Source: Kribbella monticola (GTDB taxonomy: Bacteria; Actinomycetota; Actinomycetes; Propionibacteriales; Kribbellaceae). Taken from it: 64,000 nt of DNA. The DNA lies in assembly GCF_003261635.1 (NCBI RefSeq), contig NZ_QFXK01000031.1, positions 434,001 through 498,000 of the forward strand, in the 5' to 3' direction. Below are positions 8,904 to 16,316 of the stretch, one piece after another. Each line of letters opens with the position of its first letter. Within the stretch, counting starts at the first letter, position 1. The notes under the pieces were generated by a model. The model worked only from the letters and a program-made list of their open reading frames with translations. It did no database searches and was not told the origin of the DNA. The translations under genes were made by a program, and so were the position numbers.

Positions 8904-9349
8904 CGGGCAAGATCCTTCGTGAGGCGCTTGAACGAGATCCGCATCATCAGCTCGAAGCCGGGCCGGACCAGCGGCCAGGCGAGTCGGCCCAGACGGCCCA
9001 GGGGCGGGATCACGTCTTCCGACCAGACGAACGTGCTACCGCCCGGCGCGGGCCGGACCTCGAACGTGCCGGTCCCCCGGACGATGGTGCCGAGGTGTTT
9101 CACCGTGCAATCGCGCGGCGGATCCCAGTGCGTGATGACCATGTCGTCAGTGAACCCCAAGCCACCGACAGAAGTTCGCGCTGCGACTCCGCCGCCGACG
9201 CCACGGCCGTCGTTCTCGGTAGCCCATACGCGCGTGAACAGCATCCAGCGTGACTGGCGATCCCAGTCCATCACCGTGTCCCACGCCGCCTGCGGCTCCA
9301 GCGGCAACTCCACCGAAGCCTCCGCGTGACACGGCCCGCTGTCAGTCAT
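8900..9349 (-). CDS. SRPBCC-family (START/polyketide-cyclase-like) protein
   Basis: A 149-residue helix-grip protein. It begins with acidic strands (EASVELPLEPQAAWDTVMDWDRQSRWML), typical of Polyketide_cyc2/SRPBCC proteins that bind hydrophobic ligands, and ends with a long helix (RPGFELMMRISFKRLTKDL). No catalytic residues can be identified. It overlaps tag by four bases and begins 8 bp after the DivIVA gene, so it is the middle member of a DivIVA-SRPBCC-tag transcription unit. The ligand is unknown. Confidence 0.75.
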   Translation of the reverse strand: MTDSGPCHAEASVELPLEPQAAWDTVMDWDRQSRWMLFTRVWATENDGRGVGGGVAARTSVGGLGFTDDMVITHWDPPRDCTVKHLGTIVRGTGTFEVRPAPGGSTFVWSEDVIPPLGRLGRLAWPLVRPGFELMMRISFKRLTKDLAR

Positions 9350-9357
9350 CAGCCCGG

Positions 9358-10602
9358 TCAGCTCGGCCGCTGATAAGCACCCGCATCAGGCGCCGCACTA
9401 TGCCGCCCTCTGGGTGCTTGCTCACTCGCTTGCCCGTTCTGTTCCGGCTGCTGATCAGTCGAGGTCGCTTGCGGCTCCTGGTGCCCATTGGCCACGGCCG
9501 CGGCTGCCGGATCGGCCCACAACTGCCCACTCCGCGGTGCTTCCTGCCCACCTGCCGCCGGACGCTCACCAGCCGACTCGGCTGCCGGCCACCAAGCTGC
9601 CTGCTCCTGCGCTTCCTCGGGCCGCTCCAGCACGGGCTCCGGCGGTACAGGCGGCAACGGCGCCTCCAGCACAGACCCACGCTCCGCCTGGGAGTCAGAA
9701 TCAAGGTCGGTCTGGGCGATGGGCTCAGCCGGCTGCGCGATCTCGGGCTCGCCGGGCTGCTCGGGCTCAGCCGGTTGGGGAGTCGCCTGCGCCTCGGCGA
9801 CCGGTAGGTCCGCGTCGCGCTCGGCGGGGCGTGGGGCCTCGGGGGTCTGGCGTGGTGCGTCGGCGACTGGTTGGTTTGCCGTCGGTGCAAGTTCGCGCTC
9901 GGGGGCCGGGGCGACCTCGGGCTCGGCCGTCTGCTGGGACTCAGGCGCCTGCGCGACGACGGCCGCCTGCTCAACCTCCGGTGCCTGCGCCTCGGCCGCC
10001 TGCTCAACCTCAGGTGCCTGCGCGACCTCGGCCGTCGGCTCAGCCTCAGGTGCCTGCTCAACCTCAGCTGCCTGCTCAAGCTTCGGTGCCTGCCCGACCT
10101 CAGCTGTCTGACCAACGTCAGCTGTCTGCGCAACCTCGGGTGCCTGCTCGACCGCTGGCGCCTGGTCGGCCTCCAGCGCCTGGTCGGGTGATGGGGCGGT
10201 GGTGGTTTCGGCGGGGAAGTCGCCGCCTACGAGGATGGGGAGTTGGTAGCCGGTGTCGTCGAAGTCGTCGGCGTCGTAGGTGTGGCGTGAGGTGAAGCCG
10301 GCGCCTTCAGGACCATGCATGATCGGGGTGACGGCTCGTTCGAGGTCGGCGATGCGGCGGTCGCGTTCGGCGACCTCGCGGGCGACCCGTTCGAGCAGCG
10401 TGTCGACCTCGTCCATCCGGTAGCCGCGCAGCGCGACACCGAAGCGGGCCGTCTCGATGTCGTCGGAGGTGAGCGCTTGCCGGGCCGGCACGGACATGTC
10501 CGGCCGGTCGTCGTACGCCGTACTCATGGCGCCCCAGCGCCCGGAGGCCACCACGGCGACGGCCCCGATCAGGACCACGACTATCAAGGCGAAGAACCAC
10601 AT
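9358..10602 (-). CDS. Membrane-anchored DivIVA-domain protein with repetitive acidic Gln/Ala/Pro tail
   Basis: A 414-residue protein. Residues 3-20 are a hydrophobic N-terminal anchor (WFFALIVVVLIGAVAVV). Residues about 48-90 form a DivIVA-like segment (TARFGVALRGYRMDEVDTLL, then a coiled coil ending in DRRIADLE), the motif that senses curved membrane at poles and septa in actinobacteria. Residues 141-235 are imperfect five- to six-residue repeats of the type VEQAPE/AEVAQ, followed by a disordered Pro/Ala/Gln/Glu tail. ATG 10602 is chosen because the anchor begins there. It lies in the same relative place as mycobacterial Rv1209. The long repeat tail may be lineage-specific. A cell-envelope or growth-zone role is inferred from the domain only. 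Confidence 0.85.
   Translation of the reverse strand: MWFFALIVVVLIGAVAVVASGRWGAMSTAYDDRPDMSVPARQALTSDDIETARFGVALRGYRMDEVDTLLERVAREVAERDRRIADLERAVTPIMHGPEGAGFTSRHTYDADDFDDTGYQLPILVGGDFPAETTTAPSPDQALEADQAPAVEQAPEVAQTADVGQTAEVGQAPKLEQAAEVEQAPEAEPTAEVAQAPEVEQAAEAQAPEVEQAAVVAQAPESQQTAEPEVAPAPERELAPTANQPVADAPRQTPEAPRPAERDADLPVAEAQATPQPAEPEQPGEPEIAQPAEPIAQTDLDSDSQAERGSVLEAPLPPVPPEPVLERPEEAQEQAAWWPAAESAGERPAAGGQEAPRSGQLWADPAAAAVANGHQEPQATSTDQQPEQNGQASEQAPRGRHSAAPDAGAYQRPS
9898..10182 (-). repeat. Degenerate tandem repeats coding VEQAPE/AEVAQ units
   Basis: Within the DivIVA-domain gene, codons 141-235 are a run of imperfect 15-18-bp repeats coding Glu/Gln/Ala/Pro/Val-rich units. On the plus strand they appear as recurrent 'gcctgc-tcaacctc' style words. 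Unit order and length vary, consistent with slippage and recombination. Repeat number probably differs between strains. Confidence 0.8.
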
Positions 10603-10656
10603 CACGGGACCGATCGTGCCATGCCGCGGTACCTCACCGCACAATCGCTCCGGGTT

Positions 10657-11523
10657 TCACTGCCCGTCCGAACCCAGCCGGTGCGCCTCGCGCCGCTCGC
10701 GAGCCTCCGGGCTGTCCACCTCGGCCACGTCCCGGGCCGCCGCTTCGGCCGCCTCCTGGGCCGCGGCGTCGGCCAGCTCGCCGGACTTGACGATGTAGCT
10801 GATCGCCTCGTCCACGTCGTCGGTGATCACGAACATCTCCAGATCGGCCGCCGAGATCTTGCCGTCGGCAAGCATCGTCTCGCGCAGCCAGTCTGCCAGC
10901 CCGCTCCAGTACGACGTACCGAACAGCACCACCGGGAACGACGTGACCTTGCGGGTCTGCGCCAGCGTGAGCGCCTCGAACAGCTCGTCGAGGGTGCCGA
11001 ACCCGCCCGGCATCACCACGAACCCCTGCGCGTACTTCACGAACATGGTCTTGCGGGTGAAGAAGTACCGGAAGTTCATCCCGATGTCGACCCACTCGTT
11101 CAGCCCGCTCTCGAACGGCAGCTCGATCCCGAGCCCGACCGACACCCCACCGGCCTCGGAGGCGCCCTTGTTCGCCGCCTCCATCACACCCGGTCCGCCG
11201 CCGGTGATGACGGCGTACCCGGCCTCGACCAGCTTGCGCCCGAACCGTTCGGCCGCGGCGTACATCGGGTCGTCCGGCCTGGTCCGCGCCGAACCGAACA
11301 CGCTGATGGCAGCACCGAGCTCGGCAAGCATGCCGAAGCCCTCGATGAACTCCGACTGGATCCGCAGCACCCGCCAGGGGTCGGTGTGCACCCAGTCGGA
11401 CGGTCCGCGGCTGTCCAGCAGGCGCTGCTCCGACGTCGAGTGCTGCACCTGGTTACGCCGCATCACCACGGGCCCGCGCTGCTGCGACTGCGGGCGGTCC
11501 GGGTGGATCGATGGTTCTGCCAT
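10657..11523 (-). CDS. LOG-family (TIGR00730) Rossmann-fold nucleotide phosphoribohydrolase
   Basis: A 288-residue member of the 'lysine decarboxylase-like' LOG family. Proven members hydrolyse AMP or cytokinin nucleotides to the base and ribose-5-phosphate; none are true lysine decarboxylases. Diagnostic motifs are VITGGGPGVMEAANKGASEAGG and PGGFGTLDELFEALT, the nucleotide-binding PGGxGTxxE. It belongs to the longer TIGR00730 subgroup, with an extra N-terminal segment. It lies between dapE (71 bp upstream) and the DivIVA gene (54 bp downstream). In mycobacteria folP2 and gpgS fall between these two genes; they are absent here. Physiological substrate is unknown. Confidence 0.88.
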   Translation of the reverse strand: MAEPSIHPDRPQSQQRGPVVMRRNQVQHSTSEQRLLDSRGPSDWVHTDPWRVLRIQSEFIEGFGMLAELGAAISVFGSARTRPDDPMYAAAERFGRKLVEAGYAVITGGGPGVMEAANKGASEAGGVSVGLGIELPFESGLNEWVDIGMNFRYFFTRKTMFVKYAQGFVVMPGGFGTLDELFEALTLAQTRKVTSFPVVLFGTSYWSGLADWLRETMLADGKISAADLEMFVITDDVDEAISYIVKSGELADAAAQEAAEAAARDVAEVDSPEARERREAHRLGSDGQ

Positions 11524-11595
11524 ACGCCCAGATTAGTGCGGCGGGCCACCACCGACCCGCCGCACGGCCGTGTTCAGCCAACCGTCAAGAGACGG

Positions 11596-12660
11596 CTAGT
11601 CCGCCGTCAACCAGCTTCTCAACCGCTGTTCACACTGCTCGATCTCCGCCTCGGGCACGTACTCCTCCTGCTTGTGCGCGAGCAGCGGGTCGCCCGGCCC
11701 GTAGTTCACCGCCGGTACGCCGAGCAGCGTGAACCGCGCCACGTCGGTCCACCCGAACTTCGGCTGCGGCTCCCCACCCACCGCCGCCAGGAACGCCGCG
11801 GCAGCCGGTCGCTCCAGCCCCGGCAACCCGCCCGGAGCAGAATCGGTGATGGCGACCTCGAACCCCTCGAACACCTCCCGGACATGCGCCTCGGCCTCGG
11901 CCTCCGACCGGCTCGGCGCGAACCGGTAGTTCACCGTCACCGTGCACAGATCCGGTACGACGTTGCCCGCGACGCCGCCGCTGATCCCGACCGCGTTCAG
12001 CCCTTCGCGGTACTCCAGCCCGTCGATCGGCACCCGGCGCGGTTCGTACGCCGCCAGTCGCGCCAGCACCTCACCGGCCGCGTGGATCGCGTTGCGTCCC
12101 ATCCACGAGCGCGCCGAGTGCGCCCGCTCGCCGCGCGTGGTGATCTCGGCCCGCATCGTGCCCTGGCAACCGGCCTCGACCACCGCGTTCGACGGCTCCA
12201 TCACGACCGCGAAGACGCCCTGCAGCAGTTCGGGATCCGACTGGGAGAGCTTGAACAAGCCGTTGCGCTCGGCCTCGATCTCCTCGCAGTCGTAGAAGAC
12301 GTACGTCACATCGCGGACCGGCTCGGTCAGCGTCGCCGCGAGCCGCAGCCCGACCGCGACCCCACCTTTCATGTCGCAGGCGCCGAGGCCGTGGATCAGT
12401 CCGTCCGCGCGCCGCGACGGCAGGTTGTCGTTCAGCGGCACGGTGTCGAGATGCCCGGCGATCACGATCCGCTCGTCGCGTCCGAGCTCGGTCCGGGCCA
12501 CGACCGTGTTCCCGTGCCGGCTCACCGCGAGATGCGCGTACGCCGACAGCGCCGCCTCTACCGCGTCCGCGATCTCCTCCTCCGTGCCACTGACCGACGA
12601 GATGTCGACCAGCGCTTGGGTCAGGTCGGGCCCGGACTGGGTGAGATCAAGCTTGGCCAT
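11596..12660 (-). CDS. dapE: Succinyl-diaminopimelate desuccinylase
   Basis: A dinuclear zinc M20 peptidase that converts N-succinyl-LL-diaminopimelate to LL-DAP plus succinate in lysine and peptidoglycan precursor synthesis. The protein is 354 residues. The metal-site motifs IAGHLDTVPLND and GACDMKGGVAVG are intact, followed by YDCEEIEAERNG (catalytic Glu pair) and the dimerisation domain with RGERAHSARSWMG. ATG 12660 is supported by conserved sequence and overlaps the end of the VOC gene by 14 bp. A further 36 in-frame codons upstream are unrelated. dapD, the enzyme two steps earlier, lies 11.9 kb away; in mycobacteria the two genes are adjacent and divergent. Confidence 0.94.
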   Translation of the reverse strand: MAKLDLTQSGPDLTQALVDISSVSGTEEEIADAVEAALSAYAHLAVSRHGNTVVARTELGRDERIVIAGHLDTVPLNDNLPSRRADGLIHGLGACDMKGGVAVGLRLAATLTEPVRDVTYVFYDCEEIEAERNGLFKLSQSDPELLQGVFAVVMEPSNAVVEAGCQGTMRAEITTRGERAHSARSWMGRNAIHAAGEVLARLAAYEPRRVPIDGLEYREGLNAVGISGGVAGNVVPDLCTVTVNYRFAPSRSEAEAEAHVREVFEGFEVAITDSAPGGLPGLERPAAAAFLAAVGGEPQPKFGWTDVARFTLLGVPAVNYGPGDPLLAHKQEEYVPEAEIEQCEQRLRSWLTAD

Positions 12661-13348
12661 CGGTCTCCTCGGCAGGTGGTGGCAGGAACACACAGAACTC
12701 GTTGCCCTCGGGATCGGCGCAGACCCACCAGCCGATCTCGTCGTCCTTGGGCCGCAGCAGTGTCGCACCCGCGTCGAGGACGGGCTGCAACTCGTCCGCG
12801 GTGACGTCCCAGTGGATCCGGTTCTTCACCATCTTCGGCTCCGGCACCGGGATGAACACCCAGTACGGGAACGGCAACCCAGGAACGTTCTCCAGCCAGT
12901 ACCACGGGTTGGCCGGATTGTGCATGACATCACCGCCCACCACCCCCGCCCACCAACGAGCCTGCGCCTCCGGGTCGGCCGAATCCACGATCAACTCCAT
13001 CAACCGGTACGCCGGAACGCTGTCCCGCACGAACCCACAGAACTCGCCGCCCTCGGGATCACCCAGCACGGCCCAGTGCTGCTCGTCGGTGATCGGGCTC
13101 TGCACCGTCGCGCCGAGCTTCTCCAGCTCATCGATCGAGGAAGTGAGCACGTCCAGATGCACCCGCTGCTTCACCGTCCGCGGCTCCGGCACCTGATTGA
13201 TCCAGACCGTCTTCTCCGGCCGATCCCCCACCAGCACCGCCGGGTTGTCCGCCGGCGACGTCAACCCCAGCACCTGCCCCCAGAACGACGTCATCGCGCT
13301 CGGGCAGTTCACATCCACACACAGGTCCTTGAACCTCGCAACAGCCAT
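12647..13348 (-). CDS. VOC (glyoxalase/bleomycin-resistance fold) protein with two VOC modules
   Basis: A 233-residue protein with two tandem vicinal-oxygen-chelate modules. Module one starts FKDLCVDVNCPSAMTSFWGQVLGL, and module two includes VDSADPEAQARWWAGVVGG. Each ends with a DPEGxEFC motif (DPEGGEFCGF, DPEGNEFCVF). The glutamate in that motif is the usual metal ligand. The family includes lyases, dioxygenases and drug-binding proteins, so the function is open. ATG 13348 (after GGGG) is preferred over an upstream in-frame TTG. It is the first gene of the leftward dapE unit and overlaps dapE by 14 bp. Confidence 0.8.
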   Translation of the reverse strand: MAVARFKDLCVDVNCPSAMTSFWGQVLGLTSPADNPAVLVGDRPEKTVWINQVPEPRTVKQRVHLDVLTSSIDELEKLGATVQSPITDEQHWAVLGDPEGGEFCGFVRDSVPAYRLMELIVDSADPEAQARWWAGVVGGDVMHNPANPWYWLENVPGLPFPYWVFIPVPEPKMVKNRIHWDVTADELQPVLDAGATLLRPKDDEIGWWVCADPEGNEFCVFLPPPAEETDGQA

Positions 13349-13357
13349 CCCCAAAGG

Positions 13358-13966
13358 CTAGTGGGCCGCCGTGCTGTGTTTGCGTTGGTAGTGGCGATTG
13401 ACTCGTTCACGATTGCCACAGGACGGCGAGCACCAGGTTTGGCGCGGATCGTCCTGCAGGAAGTACTTCACGCAGCGCGCCGCCGGGCAGGCACGAAGGC
13501 GCGCTCGGTCGGGGCTGATCAGGAAGTCGATTCCCGAGCGCCCCACAGCGCCGACAAGCAGAGCAGTCGGGTCCGAGCTACGAACAGACCAGGTGGTCGC
13601 AGGCCCACCGTCCTCCGGCCAGTCCAGATGCGCAGTGCCCAGCTTGTCGGCGGCTTTGTTCAGCACAGCGAGCGCAGCATCTGGTTCCAGCAGCCGGTCG
13701 GCATCGGCGCGACTCGGCGGCGCTGGGCTGACGGCACGAGCGAACAGCGAACGCACCGCACGCCGTACGGCGAGCAGCGCCTGCCGAAGGTCGTCGTCCA
13801 CGGTCACGGCCGACGAATCAAAAGGACGCCCCAGTACTCCGGACGCCAGCGGCGCGATGTTGTCGACCCACTCGGCCAGCCCGCGATCCGTCGCCAGCAG
13901 ATCCGCGACACCACCTTGCCCGTCGTGCCGGATCGTCGCGGCAAGCTCGAACGCCAGCGTGGTCAT
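13358..13966 (-). CDS. CGNR zinc-finger (ABATE-domain) regulator
   Basis: A 202-residue protein with an N-terminal ABATE-like helical domain and a C-terminal CGNR treble-clef zinc finger: C-PAARC-VKYFLQDDPRQTWCSPSCGNRERVNRHYQ, with four cysteines and the CGNR that names the family. Such proteins are presumed DNA-binding stress regulators in actinobacteria. ATG 13966 is used because the conserved TLAFELAATIRHDG begins there; an in-frame GTG at 14002 is less plausible. It is divergent from the maleylpyruvate isomerase-family gene and ends 9 bp before the VOC gene start, so it may lead that operon. Confidence 0.85.
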   Translation of the reverse strand: MTTLAFELAATIRHDGQGGVADLLATDRGLAEWVDNIAPLASGVLGRPFDSSAVTVDDDLRQALLAVRRAVRSLFARAVSPAPPSRADADRLLEPDAALAVLNKAADKLGTAHLDWPEDGGPATTWSVRSSDPTALLVGAVGRSGIDFLISPDRARLRACPAARCVKYFLQDDPRQTWCSPSCGNRERVNRHYQRKHSTAAH

Positions 13967-14055
13967 ACCCTCCAGTCTAATGGCAAACCCACTTGCTCCC
14001 ATGTGGATCGTCGATCTAGGTTTCTCTCGCGATCACTACCGTCAAGGGGAGCAGC

Positions 14056-14718
14056 GTGAAGCCCGAGGTGACAGCGGCCGTCGACCGGCTGAACGCAGTA
14101 CTGGAGGAGGTTGACGAGGCGGCGGTGCGGGCGCCGTCGCGGTTGCCGGGCTGGTCCCGCGGACACTTGCTCACGCATCTTGCGAACTTCAGCGAGGCGA
14201 TGACCCGGCAGGTCGAGGAAGCGCTCGCTGGACGGTTGGTGGAGATGTACGACGGCGGCCGTCCGGCGCGGGATGCCGCGATCGAGCGCGGCGCCGGGAG
14301 GCCGGCCGAGGAGCTGAAGCGGCATGTTCGGGAGGCGGGTCGCGGACTGATCCAGGCGTGGCAGGAAGTCGGGCCGGACGACTGGGACCGGCCCGTCCGG
14401 CATCGGGAGAGCACGGTGGCGGCGACGGTGTACACCGGTTGGCGGGAGTACGAGATTCACACCGTCGATCTCGGTTTGGAGCCGACCAGCGACGCGTGGT
14501 CGAAGGAGTTCTGTCTGCATCTGCTGGAGTTCCTGCGCCCGAGGACTCCCGACAACCTCCACTTGGTCCTGCGAGCGCCAGACCTCGAATGGGAAGCAGG
14601 CACAGGCGAAACCCGCGTGCTCACCGGTGCGCTGACGGACCTGACCGCCTGGATGGCAGGGCGCGAACCCCAGCGCCCGGTGAGCGGCGACCTCCCGACG
14701 CTCAACCCCTGGCCCTAG
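14056..14718 (+). CDS. Maleylpyruvate isomerase-family mycothiol-dependent enzyme
   Basis: A 220-residue DinB/MDMPI-fold protein. The N-terminal four-helix bundle has LPGWSRGHLLTHLANFSEAM, holding a metal-ligand His (RGHLLTHLA), and a second His occurs in WREYEIHTVDLGL. These fit the three-His site of mycothiol-dependent isomerases and transferases. The C-terminal ~60 residues form the small MDMPI_C domain. GTG 14056 follows a strong AAGGGGAG site. It is divergent from the CGNR gene, and its stop overlaps the convergent sigJ stop by four bases. Substrate unknown; a thiol-conjugation role is consistent with mshB elsewhere in the window. Confidence 0.82.
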   Translation: MKPEVTAAVDRLNAVLEEVDEAAVRAPSRLPGWSRGHLLTHLANFSEAMTRQVEEALAGRLVEMYDGGRPARDAAIERGAGRPAEELKRHVREAGRGLIQAWQEVGPDDWDRPVRHRESTVAATVYTGWREYEIHTVDLGLEPTSDAWSKEFCLHLLEFLRPRTPDNLHLVLRAPDLEWEAGTGETRVLTGALTDLTAWMAGREPQRPVSGDLPTLNPWP

Positions 14719-15584
14719 GAGCGGCTGACGACGGCTGTGCGGGCCACGCCGGACAGCTTCGCTGGGTTGCGGACGGCGTAGAGGCCGGTGATCAGGCCGT
14801 TCTCCACGTGGACGGTGAGGACAGCGTCGAGCTTGTTCTCGAGGTGCAGGATGAGCGCCGGGTAGCCGTTGACCTGGACGAGTTGCAGCGACGCCGAGGC
14901 GGGGATCCTGCTCAGCAGCTTGACGACCCGCTCGGCTCCCCGGACCGGTACCTTCACGGCCTGTACGACGCCGCCGCCGTCGGCCAGCATGACGACATCG
15001 GGCGCGAGCATGTCGAGCAACCCCTGCAGGTCGCCGGTCTCGACGGCCCGCTGGAAGGCGGTCAGCACCCGCCGGGATTGGGCCGGCGAGACCACCTCGC
15101 GCGGCCGGCGCGCCGCGACGTGGGCTCGGGCCCGGTGGGCGATCTGGCGGACGGCGGTTACGTTCTTGTCGACGGCCGCCGCGATCTCGTCGTACTCGAG
15201 CTGGAACACCTCACGTAGTACGAAGACCGCCCGCTCGGTCGGGGTCAGCGTCTCCAGCACCAGCAACATCGCCATCGAGACGCTCTCCGCCAGCTCGACA
15301 TCGTCGGCGACATCGGGTGCGGTCAGCAGCGGCTCGGGCAGCCAGGGGCCGACATAGGACTCCTTGCGGCGCCGGAGTGTGCGCAGCCGGGTCAACGCCT
15401 GGCGGGTGGCGATCTGGACGAGGTACGCGCGCGGCTCGCGCACCGAGGCGAGGTCGACGCCCGTCCATCGCAGCCAGGTCTCCTGCAGCACGTCCTCCGC
15501 ATCGGCGGCCGAGCCGAGCAGCTCGTACGCGACCGTGAACAGTAAGTTGCGATGGGCAACGAAAACCTCGGTGTGCTCGCTCAT
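14715..15584 (-). CDS. sigJ: ECF41-type RNA polymerase sigma factor with SnoaL-like C-terminal domain
   Basis: A 289-residue extracytoplasmic-function sigma factor. Sigma-2 (about 5-75, DAEDVLQETWLRW) and sigma-4 (about 110-165, LTPTERAVFVLREVFQLEYDEIA) are complete. The linker has WLPEP, and the C-terminal extension carries the DGGG and NPAKL motifs (family form NPDKL). These mark group ECF41, in which the fused SnoaL-like domain replaces a separate anti-sigma and tunes activity. The divergent partner is a carboxymuconolactone decarboxylase-family gene, as in most ECF41 loci. Both genes are preceded by near-identical TGTCAC-N16-C(G/A)TC promoters, supporting autoregulation. Confidence 0.93.
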   Translation of the reverse strand: MSEHTEVFVAHRNLLFTVAYELLGSAADAEDVLQETWLRWTGVDLASVREPRAYLVQIATRQALTRLRTLRRRKESYVGPWLPEPLLTAPDVADDVELAESVSMAMLLVLETLTPTERAVFVLREVFQLEYDEIAAAVDKNVTAVRQIAHRARAHVAARRPREVVSPAQSRRVLTAFQRAVETGDLQGLLDMLAPDVVMLADGGGVVQAVKVPVRGAERVVKLLSRIPASASLQLVQVNGYPALILHLENKLDAVLTVHVENGLITGLYAVRNPAKLSGVARTAVVSRS

Positions 15585-15618
15585 CCCCGGCTCCTTCCGC
15601 TCGGCCTGCCATCCACCA

Positions 15619-15645
15619 GACGCCGGCCGGCGCCGATTCGTGACA
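15619..15645 (-). promoter_or_regulatory. Predicted ECF41 promoter of sigJ
   Basis: On the minus strand TGTCACG (15645-15639) is followed by exactly 16 bases and then CGTC (15622-15619). The described ECF41 consensus is TGTCACA in the -35 region and CGTC in the -10 region. The -10 lies 34 bases upstream of the sigJ ATG, a sensible leader length. Confidence 0.75.
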
Positions 15646-15680
15646 TCGGCCGTCGGTGGCGCTCGTCACACGGTCGGAGG

Positions 15681-15707
15681 TGTCACAGGACAGCAGCGGC
15701 CGGCATC
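15681..15707 (+). promoter_or_regulatory. Predicted ECF41 promoter of the AhpD-like gene
   Basis: TGTCACA at 15681-15687, then 16 bases, then CATC at 15704-15707. It has the same spacing as the sigJ promoter, with one change in the -10 (CATC for CGTC) and a shared GGCCGG at the end of the spacer. It ends 42 bases before the ATG at 15750. Confidence 0.7.
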
Positions 15708-15749
15708 TCCTGGTCGTAACCATCCAATCCCACGAGTGAGGACGAAGTC

Positions 15750-16238
15750 ATGGAACCCCGTATGGACCTGCTGACCAACGAGCTCGGCGCCAGGCTCGGC
15801 AAGCGATTCGCCGGTATCGGTCAGGCGATCCAGCAGACGACACTGCCCCGGAGCACCCAGGAACTGGTGATGCTCCGGGTCAGCCAGATCAACGGCTGTG
15901 GTTTCTGCGTCGACTTCCACACCAAGGAGGCCGCGGCCGGCGGTGAGACACCGGTCCGGATCAACCTGGTCGCGGCCTGGCGCGAGACGACGGTGTTCAC
16001 CGAGGCCGAGCGGGCCGCTCTGGCACTCGCCGAGGAAGGCACCCGGCTCGCCGACGCGTTCCACGGCGTCTCCGACGAGACCTGGGAACAGGCACGCAAG
16101 TACTACGACGAGGACCAACTCGCCGCGCTGGTCTACCTGATCGCCGTGGTCAACGCGGCCAACCGGCTCGGCGTGATCGTCCGCAACCAGGGCGGCTCCT
16201 ACGAACCGGGCATGTTCGCGAGCTACACCCACAACTAG
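15750..16238 (+). CDS. Carboxymuconolactone decarboxylase / AhpD-like protein
   Basis: A 162-residue AhpD-fold protein. The redox-type CxxC is present as CGFC (Cys50 and Cys53) with the following His57 in VDFHTKEA, the pattern of AhpD-like peroxidase reductants rather than true decarboxylases. Helices after it (ALALAEEGTRLADAFHGV, YLIAVVNAANRLGV) are typical. Divergence from an ECF41 sigma gene and the matching promoter strongly imply that it is the sigma factor's principal target, presumably acting in a redox or organic-peroxide response. The ATG has a GAGGAC site. A hairpin follows the gene. Confidence 0.9.
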   Translation: MEPRMDLLTNELGARLGKRFAGIGQAIQQTTLPRSTQELVMLRVSQINGCGFCVDFHTKEAAAGGETPVRINLVAAWRETTVFTEAERAALALAEEGTRLADAFHGVSDETWEQARKYYDEDQLAALVYLIAVVNAANRLGVIVRNQGGSYEPGMFASYTHN

Positions 16239-16251
16239 CAGACGGGGTGAT

Positions 16252-16281
16252 GGCGCCGGCCGGGAGTTGCGGGCCGGCGCC
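16252..16281. terminator. Bidirectional hairpin between convergent genes
   Basis: GGCGCCGGCC (16252-16261) and GGCCGGCGCC (16272-16281) form a perfect 10-bp stem with a 10-base loop. It lies between the AhpD-like gene and the convergent permease gene. There is no clear T-run. Confidence 0.65.
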
Positions 16282-16316
16282 CGCGGCGAGCACCGAGCCG
16301 TACTGCGTTGCTGACG

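Noticed and set aside
10315-12804. 829-codon plus-strand frame across LOG and dapE
   Set aside because: Antisense to LOG and dapE, both with strong motifs; composition (Arg/His-rich) is typical of a shadow frame.
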